Source: Maricaulis parjimensis
GTDB lineage: Bacteria; Pseudomonadota; Alphaproteobacteria; Caulobacterales; Maricaulaceae
Reading direction: 5' to 3'
NCBI RefSeq assembly: GCF_016817355.1
Contig: NZ_JADOTT010000005.1
Span: 186,001-250,000 of the forward strand
DNA: 64,000 bases
Shown: piece by piece, positions 50,633 to 58,400 of the stretch
Layout of the letters: each line of letters starts with the position of its first letter
How positions within the stretch are numbered: the stretch's first letter is position 1
Position numbers and translations under genes: made by a program
Notes under the pieces: generated by a model
Seen by the model: the letters and a program-made list of their open reading frames with translations, nothing else
Told to the model about the DNA's origin: nothing
The model's database searches: none

Positions 50633-52021
50633 ATGAAAACGACCATCAAAATGCTCGCCGCTGCCGTTACGTTTGGCGTGGCACTCACTTCCGGCGCAGC
50701 GTTCGCTCAGTCCGAGCCGGCCGGTTCCATCAGTGAACTTCTGACTCGCGTGCGTTCCGACGCCCGCGAAGCTTCGGCGGAAAACCAGGCTCGCCTGCGT
50801 GAATTCCAGTCGAGCACCAACCAGCAGCAAGCCCTGCTGAACCAGGCGCGTTCGGAACTCGCCGGCCTGCGCAACCGCGCTGACCAGCTGACCGCCGAAT
50901 TCGAAGCCAACCAGGTCCGCATCGACGAACTCGACGCCGACCTGCGTGAGCGCCAGGGTGCGTTCGGTGAACTCTTCGGTCAGGCCCGTCAGGCCGCCGG
51001 CGAATTCGCAGCCCTCATCGACGCGTCGATCATCTCTGCCCAATTCCCGGGCCGTGCCGACGCTCTGGAAACGCTGGCTGAAAGCCGCACGCTGCCGACC
51101 CGCGACGAACTGAACTACATCTGGCGCCGTATCACGGAAGAGATGATCCAGCAGCAGCAGGTTGTCACCTTCAACACGGTCGTCACCGGTCTGGGTGATG
51201 GCGCTTCCGTTCCGACCACGCGCGTCGGTCCGTTCATCGTCTTCACCAACCACAACAACAACCAGCGTTTCGCGTCCTGGACGGAAAACGAAACGACGGG
51301 TGCCTGGGGTCTGCGCGACCTGCCGGCTCAGCCGCCGGCCAATTTCGTGGGCGGTGCTTCGGCCCTGTTCAACGCGGATCCGGGTGAAATCGTGATGGGT
51401 GTTGTTGACCCGTCCCGTGGCCCGCTCCTGGACATCTACAAGGACGTTCCGGACATCTCCGAGCGTATCGAACAGTCCGGCAATGTCGGTAAGGTCATCA
51501 TCGGCCTGCTGATCATCTCCGCTGTCTTCGGTATCTTCCGCCTGGTTGTCCTGCTCGGCACGCAAGCCGCCGTCGGTGGCCAGAAGCGCAAGTCGAAGGG
51601 CTCCAAGTCCAACCCGCTGGGCCGCGTGATGCTGGCTTATGAAGCGGCCAAGGACAAAGACGTCGAGACCATGGAACTGAAGCTGGATGAAGCCATCCTG
51701 CAGGAATCGCCGAAGCTCGAATTCGGCCTGAACTTCCTGAAGCTGGCTGCCGGTATCGCTCCGCTGCTGGGTCTGCTCGGTACCGTGACCGGTATGATCA
51801 AGACCTTCACCCAGATCACCCTGTTCGGTACGGGTGACCCGCGCATCATGGCCGGTGGTATCTCCGAAGCCCTGATGACCACGGTTCTGGGTCTTATCGC
51901 TGCTATCCCGCTGCTCTTCATCCACTCGTTCGCCCAGTCCTTTGCTCGTGGCGTTCAGCAAGTGCTCGAAGAACAGGCCGCTGGCATGGTCGCCCGTCAC
52001 GCTGAAGAGCGTCACGGCTAA
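50633..52021 (+). CDS. MotA/TolQ/ExbB-type proton channel protein with periplasmic coiled coil (TtpC-like)
   Basis: This is a 462-residue protein. A signal peptide (cleavage after AFAQ, near residue 25) is followed by a long coiled coil (about 28-115), a globular periplasmic part (about 120-280), one membrane helix (about 287-307), then a TolQ/ExbB-like channel part. LGLLGTVTGMIKTFTQ (about residues 378-393) and GGISEALMTTVLGLIAAIPLLF (about 406-427) are the channel helices. This layout is that of TtpC, the extra ExbB-like subunit needed by the Vibrio TonB2 system. Codons suggest high expression. It is 24 bases after the DUF3450 gene and 14 before exbB. Confidence 0.92.
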   Translation: MKTTIKMLAAAVTFGVALTSGAAFAQSEPAGSISELLTRVRSDAREASAENQARLREFQSSTNQQQALLNQARSELAGLRNRADQLTAEFEANQVRIDELDADLRERQGAFGELFGQARQAAGEFAALIDASIISAQFPGRADALETLAESRTLPTRDELNYIWRRITEEMIQQQQVVTFNTVVTGLGDGASVPTTRVGPFIVFTNHNNNQRFASWTENETTGAWGLRDLPAQPPANFVGGASALFNADPGEIVMGVVDPSRGPLLDIYKDVPDISERIEQSGNVGKVIIGLLIISAVFGIFRLVVLLGTQAAVGGQKRKSKGSKSNPLGRVMLAYEAAKDKDVETMELKLDEAILQESPKLEFGLNFLKLAAGIAPLLGLLGTVTGMIKTFTQITLFGTGDPRIMAGGISEALMTTVLGLIAAIPLLFIHSFAQSFARGVQQVLEEQAAGMVARHAEERHG

Positions 52022-52035
52022 TCGGAGGAACCGCT

Positions 52036-52569
52036 ATGGATTTCCAGGCCGTATCAACCGGCCTTCAGGAGTTCCTCGAGCGGGGAGGCCCCGTCCTCGT
52101 TGTCATCATGGCAACAACATTTGTGATGTGGGCCTTCATCCTCGAGCGCTTCGCCTTCTTCTTCTTTGCCCAAGATGGCATTGCGAAGACGGCGCAGCGG
52201 GAGTGGAATGCGCGGGCAGACCGGAAGTCTTGGTATGCCCACGCCATCCGCGACCAACTCATCTCGGAGGTCAAACAGCGCTGCGAGCAGAATGTCGAGC
52301 TGGTGAAAACCCTCGTCGCTGTCGCACCGCTCTTCGGACTGCTCGGGACGGTGACCGGTATGGTCTCTGTGTTCGACGTCATGGCGATCTCAGGTTCGTC
52401 CGATGCTCAGGCCATGTCGGCCGGTGTGTCGCGAGCCACGATCCCGACCATGGCCGGCATGGTGGCCTCGATCTCGGGTCTCATCTTTACCAACCAGCTC
52501 GAACGTCTGGCCAAATCGCGTACCGCGAAACTGGCTGACAGTCTCGAAATCGGTGAAGGAGAGCTCTGA
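52036..52569 (+). CDS. exbB: ExbB proton-channel subunit
   Basis: This is a 177-residue inner-membrane protein of the MotA/TolQ/ExbB family. It has an N-terminal helix (PVLVVIMATTFVMWAFILERFAFFF) and the paired channel helices APLFGLLGTVTGMVSVFDVM and SRATIPTMAGMVASISGLIFTNQL. It lacks the long periplasmic domain of the preceding TtpC-like protein, so both kinds of ExbB are present in the operon. With ExbD it should form the proton channel that powers TonB. CGGAGG precedes the ATG, and its TGA overlaps the next ATG (TGATG). Confidence 0.94.
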   Translation: MDFQAVSTGLQEFLERGGPVLVVIMATTFVMWAFILERFAFFFFAQDGIAKTAQREWNARADRKSWYAHAIRDQLISEVKQRCEQNVELVKTLVAVAPLFGLLGTVTGMVSVFDVMAISGSSDAQAMSAGVSRATIPTMAGMVASISGLIFTNQLERLAKSRTAKLADSLEIGEGEL

Positions 52570-52979
52570 TGCGTCGTCGTCAACAGCACAAGGATGAAGC
52601 CGCAGAAGTGAACATGACGCCGATGCTCGACATCGTGTTCATCCTGCTCATCTTCTTCATCGTCACCGCTACCTTCCTGTCGGAAGAAGGTATCGATATG
52701 CGTCCGCCACCCGACAGCGACACGCCGCCGGATTCCAACGCACCGCCGCCCATCGTGGTGCAGGTCGACAATGAGAACCAAATCTTTGTCAACCAGGTCC
52801 GGACCGACGTCGATCGTGTGCTCTCGGCTGTGAACCGTTTCCGTGCGGAAGCGCCGAACAGCGCCGTACTCCTGGAAGTCCAGGACGAGGCCGAGCATGG
52901 CATCATTGTCCAGATCTGGGACGAGATGGGCGCCAATGGCGTTCCGGTTTCGATCCAGCGCTCGGACAGTGACACTTAG
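52569..52979 (+). CDS. exbD: ExbD subunit, copy 1
   Basis: This is a 136-residue biopolymer-transport protein. One membrane helix holds the essential Asp21 (NMTPMLDIVFILLIFFIV), which relays protons. The periplasmic part is Pro-rich just after the membrane (PPPDSDTPPDSNAPPP) and ends in a small beta domain. It is translationally coupled to exbB by TGATG. A second ExbD follows 14 bases later that has a different periplasmic domain, so the channel may contain unequal ExbD chains. Confidence 0.94.
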   Translation: MRRRQQHKDEAAEVNMTPMLDIVFILLIFFIVTATFLSEEGIDMRPPPDSDTPPDSNAPPPIVVQVDNENQIFVNQVRTDVDRVLSAVNRFRAEAPNSAVLLEVQDEAEHGIIVQIWDEMGANGVPVSIQRSDSDT

Positions 52980-52993
52980 AGCGGGAGGAAGTT

Positions 52994-53398
52994 ATGGCGA
53001 GACGCGTTAGTCGCGTGAATACCGACGAGGAAGAAGTCGAGCTGAACATGACGCCCATGCTGGACGTCGTCTTCATCCTGCTCATCTTCTTCATCGTGAC
53101 CTCCGTCTTCATCAAGGAGCCCGGCGTGGATACCTTCCGCCCGGACGCCATGACGGAAGAGGATCTGAACCCGTCCATGCTCATCGCGGTGACCGCAGAC
53201 AATGAAATCTGGGTCAATCGCCGCGTCTACGAGATGACGGAATTGCGCGGGGTTATCGAGCAGCTTCTGCAAGAGAACCCGAAGGGACGAGCCGCCATCC
53301 AGGGCGATGAGGGTGCCAATATCGGCATTATCCTCGACGTTCAGGAACTGCTCATGGAACTGGATGTCGAAGTGCAAATTTCGACGCTCCAGACCTAA
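52994..53398 (+). CDS. exbD: ExbD subunit, copy 2
   Basis: This is a 134-residue second ExbD. The membrane helix has the same pattern (NMTPMLDVVFILLIFFIVTSVFI) with Asp24 as the proton-relay residue. The periplasmic domain shares little with copy 1: it lacks the Pro-rich part and reads SMLIAVTADNEIWVNRRVYEMTELRGVIEQL. AGCGGGAGGAAG precedes the ATG. Two ExbD genes in a row, conserved in the membrane part but diverged outside it, suggest that they have split roles. Confidence 0.93.
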   Translation: MARRVSRVNTDEEEVELNMTPMLDVVFILLIFFIVTSVFIKEPGVDTFRPDAMTEEDLNPSMLIAVTADNEIWVNRRVYEMTELRGVIEQLLQENPKGRAAIQGDEGANIGIILDVQELLMELDVEVQISTLQT

Positions 53399-53412
53399 GG
53401 GAGGAAGACAGA

Positions 53413-54030
53413 ATGGGAAATCTTGTCCGCCTTCTGATTGGTGTCCCGATTGCCGGTATCATTACGGTCGCACTCTTTTTCATCATGACCCGCCTCATCC
53501 TCGTTGAGGGTGCGCCGGTGAATGAAGACGTCGAGGATCGCAATTTCACGATCAATGACGAGGTGGCTGAGGTTGATGCCCGCCGCCGCGACACGACGAT
53601 CGAGGATGTGCAGCAGGTTGATCCGCCACCCCCGCCGCCGCAGATCGAACGTCAGCGGGCCGAACAGCCCTCTGAAGGTCTGGCGACGGTGATGGGTGAA
53701 ATCCCGGCTTTCGAAGCCCCGCAGCTGAACAGCGACAGCGTCAATTTCTCGGTCTCCGACCGTGACGCCCAGCCGCTGGTCCGTATCGAGCCGCAATATC
53801 CGATGCGCGCTGCGGAACGTGGGGTTGAAGGTAGCTGCTGGGTCCGTTTCGACGTGACCCCGGATGGAACGCCGACGAATGTTTCCGTCTACCGGTGTGA
53901 CAGCTCGCTCTTTGAGCGTGCGTCGATCCGGGCGGTGGAGCGCTGGCGCTACAATCCGAAAGTCGAGAACGGTGTGCCGGTCGCACGCCGGGGCGTGGAA
54001 ACGCGCTTCGACTTCCAGCTGGCCGATTAA
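53413..54030 (+). CDS. tonB: TonB energy transducer, copy 1
   Basis: This 205-residue protein spans the periplasm. An N-terminal anchor helix (about 10-33) and a Pro-rich stretch (VDPPPPPPQIERQ) lead to a C-terminal TonB domain from about residue 110: EPQYPMRAAERGVEGSCWVRFDVTPDGTPTNVSVYRC, then IRAVERWRYNPKVENGVPV. Two Cys residues (in GSCW and YRCD) probably form a disulfide. It should contact the TonB boxes of outer-membrane receptors, none of which are in this window. It lies 14 bases after the second exbD, behind GGGAGGAAG. Confidence 0.94.
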   Translation: MGNLVRLLIGVPIAGIITVALFFIMTRLILVEGAPVNEDVEDRNFTINDEVAEVDARRRDTTIEDVQQVDPPPPPPQIERQRAEQPSEGLATVMGEIPAFEAPQLNSDSVNFSVSDRDAQPLVRIEPQYPMRAAERGVEGSCWVRFDVTPDGTPTNVSVYRCDSSLFERASIRAVERWRYNPKVENGVPVARRGVETRFDFQLAD

Positions 54031-54041
54031 TCGCGATCGGT

Positions 54042-54067
54042 GCGGGCGGCGCTCAAACGCCGCCCGC
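54042..54067 (+). promoter_or_regulatory. Strong RNA hairpin between tonB and the TPR gene
   Basis: GCGGGCGGCG and CGCCGCCCGC form a perfect 10-base stem with a 6-base loop, 11 bases after the tonB stop. No T run follows, so it is more likely an mRNA-processing or stability element, or a weak attenuator that lowers expression of the TPR gene relative to the channel genes. Confidence 0.55.
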
Positions 54068-54169
54068 TCCAACCGCCGCGGGACAGCCGGGCAAAGCATC
54101 GCCTGGTGAGATCCGCCAGATCTTGTCAAAGCCGGTCCGGGGAGTTGGGCCGGTATGAAGGAGCCATCG

Positions 54170-55681
54170 ATGATCCGTTTCCAGGGATTCGATACCTCGG
54201 GCCTGCTGCGTTCCGTCGCGACGCTGGCCCTCGCCGCCTCACTGGCTGGCGTGATGGTCGTGGATGCCGACGCCCAGCGTCGTAATCGCGATCAGGAAGA
54301 AGAGAATGACGGTACCGAGCGCACCTTCTCCGCCCGCATCGGCGAGATCGTGCTCGAGGCACAGGAATTTCAGAATAATGACCAGTTCCAGCCGTCCATC
54401 GACGCGCTGAACCGGGCTCTCGGCATGTCTGACATCAACCCGTATGAGCGCTCTGTTGCGCTGCAGCTGCGGGGCCGGGCCTATTACGAACTGGAACAGA
54501 CCAGCCGGGCCATCCAGGACTGGCAGGCCGCCATTGCAACCGGCGCGCTCCTCACCGAGGAAACCGTCAACCTGCGCATCAATATCGGTCAGCTTCTGAT
54601 CGCCAACGGCCAGTATGACGAAGGTATTCGTTCGCTGGAGCAGGCGGTTTCGCTGGGCGGTGAAGCGGCTGTGAATGTGGGCGTCGCCCGCATGCTGGCC
54701 CAGGCCTATGGCCAGGCCGAGCGCTTCCGTGAAGGTCTTCGCTGGGCCGAACGCTTCTGGGAACTCCGCCCGGCAGCCGAGCGCCAGCGCGGCGACTATT
54801 CCCTGATGCTGTTCTACTACCAGCAGCTGGAAGACGTCCCGAACCAGTTCCGCATCATCGAAGGCATGGTGCAGCGCTGGCCGACCGAGAAGAATAACTG
54901 GCGCTCCTACGCCTCCCTCCTGGCCCAGACCGGTCGCGAGCAGGATGCGTTCGAAGCCAACAAGATCATGTACATCAACGGCATGTTTGATCAGAGCCGC
55001 GAGATCGTGGCCCTGGCTCAATACTATTCCTTCTACGAGTATCCCTACCGCGGTGCGGTGATCCTCGAGCGGGAATTGAATGCCGGCATGGTCGAGCGCA
55101 CGCAGAACAATCTGCAGCTTCTGGCCAATATGTGGCGTCAGTCCCGTGAATGGGAACGCGCCATTCCGGTCCTGCGTCAGCTGGCCCAGCTCACCGGTTC
55201 CGGTGATGACTATCTGAAACTGGCCGAAGCCCTCTATCAGGTGCGTCAGCTGGCTGAAGCCGAAGACGCCTTCCAGGAAGCCCTGAACCGCGGCGGTCTG
55301 GACCGTCCGGGTACGGCCTGGACGCTGCTCGGCAATGTCCGCGTGGAACTGGATCGTACCGACTCGGCACTCGCCGCCTTCCGTGAGGGTGCGCGCTATC
55401 CGTACTCGCGCCGGACGGCGAATGGCTGGATCACCTTCATCACCAACCAGCGGGCGGCTGCCGCCGACCGTGTCCGCATTCGCGAGAGTGTGCGTCAGGA
55501 AGAGTGCCGCTTTGCGGTGGAAGACCTGCGTGAAACGGCGATCCTGCTTGGTGATGTCGACGATACCGGCCGCATCGTGATCGGTGTGCCGGACAATTGT
55601 ACGGACCTCTACAACCAGTATGGCGAACTTCTCGATCAAGTTGCCGGTGGTGATGCGCCTGCGGATGAGGATGCGGGCTAG
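54170..55681 (+). CDS. Exported TPR-repeat protein of the TonB operon, copy 1
   Basis: This is a 503-residue protein. The ATG at 54170 has AAGGAG eight bases upstream and opens a signal peptide (LLRSVATLALAASLAGVMVVDADAQ). The mature protein is mostly helical TPR-like repeats (for example EARLQLRGRAYYELEQTSRAIQDW-type units, with ALYQVRQLAEAEDAFQEALNRGG near residue 360-385). It should sit in the periplasm. A TPR gene closes many TonB2 loci, where it is needed for uptake. It ends with an acidic tail (GGDAPADEDAG). A terminator follows. The paralogue at 55914-57377 is its close relative. Confidence 0.9.
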   Translation: MIRFQGFDTSGLLRSVATLALAASLAGVMVVDADAQRRNRDQEEENDGTERTFSARIGEIVLEAQEFQNNDQFQPSIDALNRALGMSDINPYERSVALQLRGRAYYELEQTSRAIQDWQAAIATGALLTEETVNLRINIGQLLIANGQYDEGIRSLEQAVSLGGEAAVNVGVARMLAQAYGQAERFREGLRWAERFWELRPAAERQRGDYSLMLFYYQQLEDVPNQFRIIEGMVQRWPTEKNNWRSYASLLAQTGREQDAFEANKIMYINGMFDQSREIVALAQYYSFYEYPYRGAVILERELNAGMVERTQNNLQLLANMWRQSREWERAIPVLRQLAQLTGSGDDYLKLAEALYQVRQLAEAEDAFQEALNRGGLDRPGTAWTLLGNVRVELDRTDSALAAFREGARYPYSRRTANGWITFITNQRAAAADRVRIRESVRQEECRFAVEDLRETAILLGDVDDTGRIVIGVPDNCTDLYNQYGELLDQVAGGDAPADEDAG

Positions 55682-55708
55682 TCCCTCCCATCCCTGACAA
55701 GATCTGCG

Positions 55709-55739
55709 AAACGCCCCGGTCCTTGGCCGGGGCGTTTTT
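55709..55739 (+). terminator. Intrinsic terminator closing the TonB operon
   Basis: AAACGCCCCGG pairs with CCGGGGCGTTT (11-base stem, 7-base loop), followed by TT and C. It lies 28 bases after the stop of the TPR gene and separates the main operon from the duplicated TPR gene. Confidence 0.92.
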
Positions 55740-55913
55740 CTTTGTCCGTCCAGGGCCGCGCCGGTGAACGGCGTTCACGCCTCAAAGTTTAGCCGGAATC
55801 GTCCTCGCAACCTCCGCGCGCCTCATTCTCGCCCGAATGTGACCGGAAGCTTTCCTCTTCATGACGGCATGCACCGGGGCTGGGGAGTTCAGCGTCATGA
55901 TGGGGAGGTGCAC

Positions 55914-57377
55914 ATGCGAGGACAGACACGCCACTCCGGCCTGACCGGAGCCATCGGCGCATTGGCGGCACTCTGCCTGGGTTTCACCCTGGCGACGCCG
56001 ATCAGTGCCCAGACTGAAGACCGGCGCGAACGCAGCGAACGCCAGGAGCATTCGCTCTCATCGCGCGTCGGCCAACGTATTCTCGAACTCATGGAAGCCG
56101 AGGCCGAGGGCCTCTGGACGATTGCCCGTGACGGGTATCGTGACTTGCTCGCCAGTGACGGGCTGAGTGCCTATGAGCAGGCCACCGTGCTGAAACTGCT
56201 CGGCCGGGCCCGCTATGAACTCGACGACACGGCAGGCGCCATCACCGCCTGGCAGCAGGCTGTGGACCTGGATGCCCTGCCGGACGAGGACGCCAATGTC
56301 CTGCGCATCAATTCGGGCCAGCTTCTGCTGGGGGAGGGTGAATACCGCCCGGGCGTGGACCTGATCGAAGCCGCCCTGACCCGCGGGACCCCGCTGAATG
56401 CGGACCTGGCCCTGCGCCTGGCCCAGGGATATGGCCAATTGCAGGATTACCGCACCGGCATGCGCTACGCCCGCCAGGCCTTCGAGATGAGCGAAGCCCC
56501 GGACCGGCAGCATTACTCCATCTTGCTTTTCTTCTATCAGCAGCTGGACCTCGTCCCGCAGCAGACCGAGCTGATGGCCCAGATGATTGCCCGCTGGCCG
56601 GACCAGAAATCCTACTGGACCAGCTATGCCTCGCTCCTGGCGCGCAGCGGGCGCGAGCAGGATGCTTTCGAGATCAATCGCATCCTCTATCTCAACGGCA
56701 TGCTGGACACGAGTGCCGAGCTGATCCGTCTGGCCCAGTACTATTCCTATTATGAATACCCCTATGGCGGGGCCACCATGCTGGAGCGCGAGCTCAATGC
56801 CGGCCGGGTCGATCCGACACCGGAGAATTACCAGGCCCTGGCCAATCTCTGGCGACAGGCCCGCGAATGGGATCGCGCCCTGCCGGTCTTGCGCCGGGTT
56901 GCCACGCTCACCGGGGCCGGGCCCGATTATGAAAAGCTCGGCGAGGCACTCTACCAGTCCGGCGATTATGCCGAAGCCGAAGCCATGTTTGTCCAGGCCC
57001 TCAATCGCGGTGGTCTGTCCCGTCCGGGCGATACCTGGAATCTGGTCGGGACGGTGCGGGTCGATACTGACGATCTGGAAGGCGCTGTGGACGCTTTTGA
57101 AGCCGCGCTTGCGTGGGAATATTCACGCGCGGGTGCCCAGGGCTGGATCAGCTTCGTGGAGCAGAAGATTGCCATTGAGCGTCAGGGGGAGGAGTTCCGC
57201 CAAAGGGTGGCGATCGAGGGATGTGAGCTCGACATTGAACGCATGCGCCGGTCGCCTCCCCTCGGGCCCGAGGATGTCGACAGTGAAGGTCGCCGGATTT
57301 TCCCGCGCATGGATGATGTCTGCCAGACCTATTTCAATCTCTACGGCGAGCTGCACCCGGAATTCGAACGCTCCTGA
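55914..57377 (+). CDS. Exported TPR-repeat protein, copy 2
   Basis: This is a 487-residue paralogue of the protein at 54170-55681. The ATG at 55914 follows TGGGGAGG and opens a signal peptide (LTGAIGALAALCLGFTLATPISAQ). The conserved stretches are very alike in the two, for example SYASLLA-x2-GREQDAFE-x-N-x-I, the LAQYYS-x-YEYPY segment, LERELNAG and EALNRGGL-x-RPG (identities by eye, with many conservative changes). It lacks the acidic tail. It has its own transcript, because a terminator lies upstream and no promoter-free spacing is seen. A second TonB paralogue follows. Confidence 0.88.
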   Translation: MRGQTRHSGLTGAIGALAALCLGFTLATPISAQTEDRRERSERQEHSLSSRVGQRILELMEAEAEGLWTIARDGYRDLLASDGLSAYEQATVLKLLGRARYELDDTAGAITAWQQAVDLDALPDEDANVLRINSGQLLLGEGEYRPGVDLIEAALTRGTPLNADLALRLAQGYGQLQDYRTGMRYARQAFEMSEAPDRQHYSILLFFYQQLDLVPQQTELMAQMIARWPDQKSYWTSYASLLARSGREQDAFEINRILYLNGMLDTSAELIRLAQYYSYYEYPYGGATMLERELNAGRVDPTPENYQALANLWRQAREWDRALPVLRRVATLTGAGPDYEKLGEALYQSGDYAEAEAMFVQALNRGGLSRPGDTWNLVGTVRVDTDDLEGAVDAFEAALAWEYSRAGAQGWISFVEQKIAIERQGEEFRQRVAIEGCELDIERMRRSPPLGPEDVDSEGRRIFPRMDDVCQTYFNLYGELHPEFERS

Positions 57378-57721
57378 TCCGGTTTCAATCCGCAGAAATC
57401 ACGGCCGGTCCATGTCTGGGCCGGCCGTGATGGCATTCCGGTCAGGTCTTGAGCGGTCCTTGATGCCGTTTTGAACCCGGTCTGATGCTGGCGTGGACCC
57501 GAAATGACCCTCCCTCTGCCCCATTTCGTCCCGCTTTCATCCCGGTTTGGCCCCGGTTTTCATTAAAATAAGCGATGTTGACGCGGTGTTGTCGCGTTTG
57601 CACCCCCGGCCGGACCGGAGCGCGCGTTGTGCGTTTCCGGTCCCTCGGCGGGTTTGTTGAAACGGGGATAGCTGTCTGGGGCCATGCAGGATCTCGCTAG
57701 AGAGGGGAGCCTGTCCTTCCA
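57378..57721. other. Gap between the second TPR gene and the second TonB gene
   Basis: These 344 bases contain no gene that I can support. ATCACGGCCGG (57398-57408) pairs with CCGGCCGTGAT (57421-57431) in a hairpin just after the TPR stop, without a T run. An AT-rich patch (TTTTCATTAAAATAAG, near 57558) is a likely promoter area for tonB copy 2, but no clear -35/-10 pair stands out. Confidence 0.5.
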
Positions 57722-58342
57722 ATGACGATCGCTTTGAATCCGGTGCGCACACCGGTCGTTCTTCCGGTTGCCGGTGCCGTCACCGTCGGCCTGTTTGTCC
57801 TGATGAATAACCTCATCGATATCGGTCCGGTCACGCCGGACCCGGTGGTGGAAAGACCACCCGTCCAGATCCGCTTCGAGCCGGAACCGGTCAGGATCGA
57901 GGATCGCTGGGAAAACATTGAAATCACGGAGCTTGATCCGCCGCCGCCCGTACCCCGCCTGGATATTGAACACTCCGCGGTGGAGGGCATGCCGGAGGGG
58001 AATAGCTGGACCCTGCCGCCCATCGAGGTTGCGGGGATAGAAATCGGATCCGGCCTCGCCAATATCGACCGCGCCCAGCCGGTTCCGCGCGTTCGCATCG
58101 ACCCGATCTTCCCGGCCAGTGAGGCCTCGCGGGGCCGCTCGGGCGAGTGTTCGGTGACCTTCGACATCACGCCGGAGGGGCGGACAACCAATATCCGTCC
58201 GGGCACATGCACCAGCCGCGCTTTCGAACAGGCGACGATGAATGCCGTCAGCCGCTGGCGCTATGATCCGCAGGTGAGAAACGGCGAACCCGTCCTGTAC
58301 CGGAATGCCGTGACCCAGCTGGTCTATAACCTTGATCAATAA
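57722..58342 (+). CDS. TonB energy transducer, copy 2
   Basis: This is a 206-residue TonB-family protein. An N-terminal anchor helix (VVLPVAGAVTVGLFVLMNNLI), a short Pro-rich region (DPPPPVPRLD) and a C-terminal TonB domain are visible. That domain reads FPASEASRGRSGECSVTFDITPEGRTTNIRPGTC, then NAVSRWRYDPQVRNGEPVLY. The two Cys of copy 1 are kept (GECS and GTCT). The linker and the region before the domain differ from copy 1. It has no exb genes of its own, so it must borrow the ExbB/ExbD channel of the main operon or another one. It is followed by a hairpin. Confidence 0.9.
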   Translation: MTIALNPVRTPVVLPVAGAVTVGLFVLMNNLIDIGPVTPDPVVERPPVQIRFEPEPVRIEDRWENIEITELDPPPPVPRLDIEHSAVEGMPEGNSWTLPPIEVAGIEIGSGLANIDRAQPVPRVRIDPIFPASEASRGRSGECSVTFDITPEGRTTNIRPGTCTSRAFEQATMNAVSRWRYDPQVRNGEPVLYRNAVTQLVYNLDQ

Positions 58343-58347
58343 ATGAA

Positions 58348-58374
58348 AATGGGCGCCCCGACGGGGCGCCCATT
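58348..58374. terminator. Perfect hairpin between convergent tonB copy 2 and S9 peptidase genes
   Basis: AATGGGCGCCCC and GGGGCGCCCATT form a 12-base perfect stem with a 3-base loop, six bases after the TonB stop and 26 bases before the end of the convergent gene. It has only two T after the stem, so it is a likely but short-tailed bidirectional terminator. Confidence 0.75.
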
Positions 58375-58400
58375 CTGCTTCCGGTGGCTTTGCGCAGGGC

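Noticed and set aside
49727-52015. A 762-codon open frame on the minus strand across the DUF3450 and TtpC-like genes
   Set aside because: It is antisense to two well-recognised proteins with signal peptides and family motifs. Long antisense frames are expected in GC-rich DNA, and the encoded sequence is low-complexity His/Arg/Gly without a known domain.
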